Positions 60,478 through 64,000 of a stretch of 64,000 nucleotides of DNA are shown here, one piece after another (position 1 is the first letter of the stretch; each line of letters starts with the position of its first letter). This DNA is from Lagopus muta (lineage: Eukaryota; Chordata; Aves; Galliformes; Phasianidae), in contig NC_064471.1 of the NCBI RefSeq assembly GCF_023343835.1, positions 451,501 through 515,500 on the forward strand, given 5' to 3'. The notes beneath the pieces are model-generated. The model worked only from the letters and a program-made list of their open reading frames with translations. It searched no databases and had not been told where the DNA came from. The position numbers were made by a program, and so were the translations under genes.

Positions 60478-61476
60478 ATGGCTTCAGCTCCGCATAAACA
60501 AGTAGAAGAAGGCGTTCAACTGTCTGCGCTTTTATCTTGCAAAACGGCTGAAGTGCAGGAATGCAAGGTCGTTGAAACCCCTCCGCTGTATCCACAACAA
60601 CCACTGTCTCTGTGTAATCTGCCCCCTGTGGGGGTAGGGGGAGAAGTGAGCTGGGATGGGACACTTGCTGTCTCTTCTCAGGTGGTGGAATGCAGTAACA
60701 CCCAGGGGGGTGGGGACTGCGGGCACGGATTGGGTACGGATTGGTCAAAAGTTAGAGAGGCGGTAGAAGAAAAAACAGCAGAGAGAAAGGGAAGCGATGT
60801 AACTTACAGGTGCTCGGATGATAGTGTCCGGCCAGCACTGTCCACCCTGACTGCACCTGAAGGTGTAGGTGGCATCCGGCCTGCACCCTCTGCTCAGGTT
60901 GCACCCGACGGAGAAAGAAGTAACGATAGTCTCCGGACCCACTGTCTGCCACAGTGTTCAGACCCATTGACTCGACCCACACATCTTTTTACAAGATTGA
61001 GTGCGCATGCAACCAATCAGAAGCCTCTACAACAGTCAGTGCTTGATCAAAGGGAGATGGGCACAGTGGGAGCAGTGCAGAGCCCGCAGCTTCCAGCTGT
61101 GTCTGAAAAGGATAGCAAAAGGAGAGAGGTGAATTTGCATTCGGGAGTTAAGAGAGATGCACTAACAGATTGTGGGAAGTTTAGATCTAGCCTGATAGAG
61201 GAAGGAAGAGCACTAGAGACCTTCCCGATAGTAGGGAATGATAACAGAGACCCAGAAACGGTACCCCTTGATCCGAAAGGCATCACACACCTGATAGATT
61301 GTGCAGAGAAACGAGAATTGAAATCACTCCTCGCTTTAAATGCATTAGAAGTCCTGACAGCATTAGGCCTTCTCTTTCAGCATGTAACAAATCTGATGTG
61401 CATGGTGCTTAAGCCAGTGCAGTATGCACTGTGGGCATCAGAATGGGTTCCCTTCATGGACAGGTGGCCAGATTGA
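60478..61476 (+). CDS. Second, diverged alpharetrovirus-like gag fragment with an insertion
   Basis: 332 residues, open. Blocks align in order with AV1 Gag: TPPLYPQQPLSL with the PPPYPLQYPSL late-domain block, VGVGGEV with the Gly/Val spacer, DWSKVREAVEE with DWGRVREEM, then ETFPIVGN ... PLDPKGITHL and KPVQYALWASEW with the capsid N-terminal domain. Between DWSKVRE and the capsid lie ~140 residues with no counterpart, rich in Ser/Pro/Thr. Matrix is missing, and the frame stops inside capsid. The ATG at 60478 may not be a real start. A partial tandem gag from another provirus is the simplest reading. Confidence 0.65.
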   Translation: MASAPHKQVEEGVQLSALLSCKTAEVQECKVVETPPLYPQQPLSLCNLPPVGVGGEVSWDGTLAVSSQVVECSNTQGGGDCGHGLGTDWSKVREAVEEKTAERKGSDVTYRCSDDSVRPALSTLTAPEGVGGIRPAPSAQVAPDGERSNDSLRTHCLPQCSDPLTRPTHLFTRLSAHATNQKPLQQSVLDQREMGTVGAVQSPQLPAVSEKDSKRREVNLHSGVKRDALTDCGKFRSSLIEEGRALETFPIVGNDNRDPETVPLDPKGITHLIDCAEKRELKSLLALNALEVLTALGLLFQHVTNLMCMVLKPVQYALWASEWVPFMDRWPD

Positions 61477-61717
61477 GGCCTGGAGAACAAGCAATTCCAT
61501 ACGGCTGGTTTGTGAGAGCAGTGCTCTCAAGGCTTGAGATATCTGCCTTGATATTAAACAAATGTTTGTTATTCTTGAGGTACATTCAAACAGGTACCTG
61601 AGACAATGTTGGTATATATTGGGCATAGTGCCACTAGAGCTTTCAGCAATCACTCTAATCTCTAATCTCTCTGTCTATAACTTTACCAGTATTGTAGGAT
61701 GTGGCTTTAATTATTAA
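61477..61717 (+). other. Unassigned 240 bases between gag fragment and env
   Basis: No open frame of note. The first ~60 bases could continue gag in another frame. Nothing else recognisable. Confidence 0.4.
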
Positions 61718-62074
61718 GTGTTGGCGACATCACATCAGTTCTTGCAGGATAATTACATGGTGATTAAAGACCTATCACCTGCTCCAAGTGGGATGAATCT
61801 CGCTTTGGCTTACCAAGGAAGGAACTTGGTAAGGAAGCTTTTGCAACATGACGACCTGCACCAATTGCTGAAACAAGTCAGAGACAATGGACAGAAAACC
61901 TTGATCACCGTTCACCATGACACAGAAGAGATACATCATGTCCTAGAGAGAGTAAAGAAGGATGGAGAACACCACTGGTGGGAAGTTCTTCTTGGATGGT
62001 CTCCCACAGCGACAGGGATATTTAACTCTGTACTGCATCTGGTCGTAGTTGTGTTAGGTTTAGCATTATTCTAG
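61718..62074 (+). CDS. Env transmembrane-subunit fragment
   Basis: 118 residues. Helical, charged central part (LLKQVRDNGQKTLITVHHDTEEIHHVLERV), then WWEVLLGWSPTATGIFNSVL and a membrane anchor (LHLVVVVLGLALF) at the end. The WxxLLGWSPTATG block before an anchor is typical of alpha-/beta-type retroviral TM subunits. It has no signal peptide, fusion peptide or SU, so it is only the C-terminal part. Confidence 0.65.
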   Translation: MLATSHQFLQDNYMVIKDLSPAPSGMNLALAYQGRNLVRKLLQHDDLHQLLKQVRDNGQKTLITVHHDTEEIHHVLERVKKDGEHHWWEVLLGWSPTATGIFNSVLHLVVVVLGLALF

Positions 62075-62326
62075 GCTGTTAGGGTAGAACTATCAGGCGC
62101 TTTGTGATATAACAGAGCAGGGTTTCACTGAGCATGGGAGAGATTTTGTGGCAGGCGAAGAAGGCGAGGACTCGGGATGTGACAGGATAGGACCTCCCCC
62201 TGCTCAGTGGTGAAAAGCCTGCATCTAATTTGTGTATTTTGCTTCATCAACTGTCTGCAATAACGTTTAAGCAATCAATGCTTGGAATACCATAGACTTC
62301 TCGAAAGATTGTAACAGGGTTCACGT

Positions 62327-62527
62327 ATGTATTGTAACGGATGTTTAACTATGTTTATTCTGTATTCAGTTATAGTTGTATTAGGTCTAACATTAATATG
62401 CTTTACGCTTATAGTCATATTATATTACTTATATAGATATATAGGTATATTACTGAGGAAGACTGTTAAGCAAAATAGACCTGGCTGGCCTGAAAGGGTC
62501 AAACAGGGAACACGCAGCCCCTCCTGA
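62327..62527 (+). CDS. Short membrane protein fragment, probably Env tail
   Basis: 66 residues: one long hydrophobic run (MFILYSVIVVLGLTLICFTLIVILYY broken at the Ile-rich end) then a basic tail (RKTVKQNRPGWPERVKQ). It has the look of a retroviral Env anchor plus cytoplasmic tail and lies directly before LTR-like sequence. The previous fragment already has an anchor, so two env copies may overlap. 62075-62326 between them has no gene. Confidence 0.45.
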   Translation: MYCNGCLTMFILYSVIVVLGLTLICFTLIVILYYLYRYIGILLRKTVKQNRPGWPERVKQGTRSPS

Positions 62528-62636
62528 AAGGGAAGGACTGCCACGTTTAACATGCGGCCCTTCCTGAAAGGGAAGGACTGCCACGTGTAACATGCGGCCC
62601 CTCCTGAAAGGGAAGGACTGCCATGTGAAACCAGCA
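62519..62636 (+). repeat. 40-bp direct repeat, three copies
   Basis: CCTGAAAGGGAAGGACTGCC recurs at 62523, 62563 and 62603 with 40-base spacing and few changes; a weaker fourth unit starts at 62488. It lies just before or at the start of the BV1 LTR and may be part of its U3. Confidence 0.9.
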
Positions 62637-62639
62637 AGC

Positions 62640-62905
62640 ATAATTAACAGCTTCTTCGTTCCATGACCAAGAGCAGAACATGTTCTGTGGAGAGAACACC
62701 TTTTGATCACTGTACTGATCATAATACAAAGAGCTAACTAACCAATGATGTATTGCTGTCAGCCACATGAATGTTATCTGATTTAAGTATTGTATACTCC
62801 TGTAGCTAAAAGATATAAAAACTCTGTAACAACAATAAACTTTGCTTTTGCGCCACCAGAGCCTTAAGCCCGTCTGTCCCAGGCGTCTTGAGCTGGTCTC
62901 CGTCA
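62640..62905 (+). repeat. BV1 5' LTR (start uncertain)
   Basis: TATAAAA at 62814-62820, AATAAA at 62834-62839, GT-rich downstream segment, end CCGTCA at 62905 two bases before the primer site. The short TATA-to-AATAAA distance implies a very short R, as in betaretroviruses. Confidence 0.75.
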
Positions 62906-62907
62906 TA

Positions 62908-62925
62908 TGGTGCCGAAACCCGGGA
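62908..62925 (+). other. BV1 primer-binding site, tRNA-Phe
   Basis: TGGTGCCGAAACCCGGGA is the complement of the tRNA-Phe 3' end, recalled from memory. Confidence 0.85.
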
Positions 62926-63031
62926 ATCTCGGACTCCATATGACAAAGGCGTCGCTTCCTCCCACGAGCCGCGGTTGGTAAGTTGAAATAGGGAGGTAAG
63001 GACTAGGGAATTGGACAGATTGTTAAATAAA

Positions 63032-64000
63032 ATGGGACAAGCTGCAAGTACAGAACGAGGCATTTTTTCTGCAATGCTGAAATCATTATTAGTTGCCCGA
63101 GGAGTAAAAGTAACTCGGAGTCAGATTAGTAGTTTTTTAGATTTTATAGAGGAAGTATGCCCCTGGTTTCCCAGGGATGGAACTATTAATATTGAAACTT
63201 GGAATAAAGTAGGTGAAAGACTCCAGGGCTGTTATGCTGTGCATGGTCCTGAGAAGGTACCTATTGATACCTTTACACTTTGGACTCTAATAAAAGAATG
63301 TCTCAGAGGAGACACAGGAGATGAGAAGTGGCAGCGGACCACTCGCTCAACAGAAAAGTTATATCCTGCCTTGTCGCGATCAAAATCTCTTGATCATATC
63401 CCTTTGTCTATGCCATCGGCACCCCCACCCTCCCCTCCCCAATATGAGCAACCTTTGATTTGTAAATTAGCAAACGACTTGCCGCCTTGTAAACCTCCTG
63501 GCACTAACATAACAAAGGATATTTTACCCCCTGATGATTGGGGAGAATTAGAAAAAGAGGCTGCTAAATATCACCATAAGGATTTAGCGGCTGTATTCCC
63601 AGCGTTACAGGCTGCTGGTGCCGCTGTGCAGACACAACAGATAGTCGATCAGGCTCGATCAGATCCCCTTGCTGTTTCACCTGCCTTTCGAGCAGGGCGA
63701 ATGCCTCCCCCGCCTGGAGTAGATGCTTTGCTTATGCAACAATCCCCTATGCAATTAGCATTAAAAGAAGCTAGGAAAGCTGGGGAGACAATTTATGATT
63801 TTTCTGGGCACGTTTTTCCCGTGATACAGAGCCAACAAGCGAACGGAAACACAGTAAATGATTATGAGCCTATTCCTTTTAAACAACTGAAAGAGCTTGA
63901 AGCTGCTAATATTCTTCCCCCTTCTGACTGGAAAAGCTTGGCAAAGGCTGTGTTAAGTGGAGGTGAATATTTACTTTGGACTTCCAAATATGCGGAACGG
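63032..64000 (+). CDS. gag: BV1 Gag, intact but cut by the window edge
   Basis: 323 codons from ATG to the last base with no stop. MGQAAS start fits N-myristoylation. A matrix domain (~1-100) with FIEEVCPWFPRDGTINIETW is typical of betaretroviral matrix. A Pro-rich part with SAPPPSPPQYEQP follows, which may serve as a late-assembly region. The capsid appears to begin near VFPVIQ, with YEPIPFKQLKELEAA and SDWKSLAKAVLSGGEYLLW, the betaretroviral capsid N-terminal pattern. The lack of stops suggests a young copy. Zinc knuckles, protease and pol would lie beyond 64000. Confidence 0.88.
   Translation, partial: MGQAASTERGIFSAMLKSLLVARGVKVTRSQISSFLDFIEEVCPWFPRDGTINIETWNKVGERLQGCYAVHGPEKVPIDTFTLWTLIKECLRGDTGDEKWQRTTRSTEKLYPALSRSKSLDHIPLSMPSAPPPSPPQYEQPLICKLANDLPPCKPPGTNITKDILPPDDWGELEKEAAKYHHKDLAAVFPALQAAGAAVQTQQIVDQARSDPLAVSPAFRAGRMPPPPGVDALLMQQSPMQLALKEARKAGETIYDFSGHVFPVIQSQQANGNTVNDYEPIPFKQLKELEAANILPPSDWKSLAKAVLSGGEYLLWTSKYAER

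Larger units (their letters stand above)
62640..64000 (+). mobile_element. BV1: 5' end of a betaretrovirus-like provirus
   Basis: LTR with promoter and polyadenylation signals, tRNA-Phe primer site, and an open gag that continues beyond the window. The LTR start cannot be fixed because the 3' LTR is outside; it may lie within the 40-bp repeats. Confidence 0.8.

Noticed and set aside
1..64000. tRNA, rRNA or conserved host protein-coding exons
   Set aside because: None seen on either strand apart from the SH2 gene; tRNA-like matches are only the 18-base primer sites of the proviruses.

Overview
The window looks like a retroelement-packed block of a bird genome, most likely a galliform (chicken-like) W-type or other heterochromatic region. 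The evidence is CR1 LINEs with the (ATTCTATG)n tail, an ENS-1/Soprano-like element, an alpharetroviral gag and LTR, and several families of avian endogenous retroviruses (ERVs) nested in one another. I see no ordinary multi-exon host gene. The only sequence clearly of host-gene ancestry is a single intronless SH2 gene.

Element names used here. GP1 and GP2 are gammaretrovirus-like ERVs with a tRNA-Pro primer site. GR1 is a gammaretrovirus-like ERV on the minus strand. LA1, LA2 and LA3 are env-less class III-like ERVs with a tRNA-Arg-like primer site. LK1 to LK4 are env-less class III-like ERVs with a tRNA-Lys primer site. EN1, EN2 and EN3 are ENS-1/Soprano-like. AV1 is alpharetrovirus-like with a tRNA-Met primer site. 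BV1 is betaretrovirus-like with a tRNA-Phe primer site.

Layout. 1-468 is an inverted EN leader. 505-13598 is GP1 (+), degraded, split by LA1 (6270-12006, +), which is bounded by a near-perfect 5-bp target duplication. 13600-16977 is the 3' half of EN1 (+). 16978-17457 is an LK2 remnant. 17458-29008 is LA2 (-), whose 5' LTR is split three bases from its end by LK1 (22466-29000, +, target duplication CCCAT, nearly identical LTRs). 29009-30346 holds LTR fragments and the deleted LK3. 30360-43963 is GP2 (+). GP2 is split by LK4 (31083-42746, -), and LK4 is split by EN2 (33776-38492, +, target duplication CCATC) and a CR1 tail. 43964-54316 is GR1 (-), broken up by CR1 copies, an LTR with a 14-bp minisatellite, and a plus-strand SH2 gene. 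54317-57996 is an EN3 scrap and LA3 (-). 57997-60460 is AV1 with an open gag, 60478-61476 a second diverged gag, 61718-62527 env transmembrane pieces, and 62640-64000 the 5' end of BV1, whose gag runs off the window.

The most unusual item is the SH2 gene at 44827-45504. It encodes a 225-residue protein with a myristoylation/palmitoylation-type N terminus (MGSC), one SH2 domain resembling the N-terminal SH2 of phospholipase C gamma 1 with its phosphotyrosine-binding arginine intact, and a C-terminal RVTF motif. Other notable items are a Gag with two predicted membrane segments around N-glycosylation-site repeats (LK1), the ENS-1-like single-ORF provirus (EN2), and env genes that share the same loss of most of the surface subunit (GP1, GP2).

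The genes do not form one pathway. They are the gag-pro-pol-env remains of independent proviruses whose nesting gives a relative insertion order. All homology calls come from reading the sequence, without any database search.
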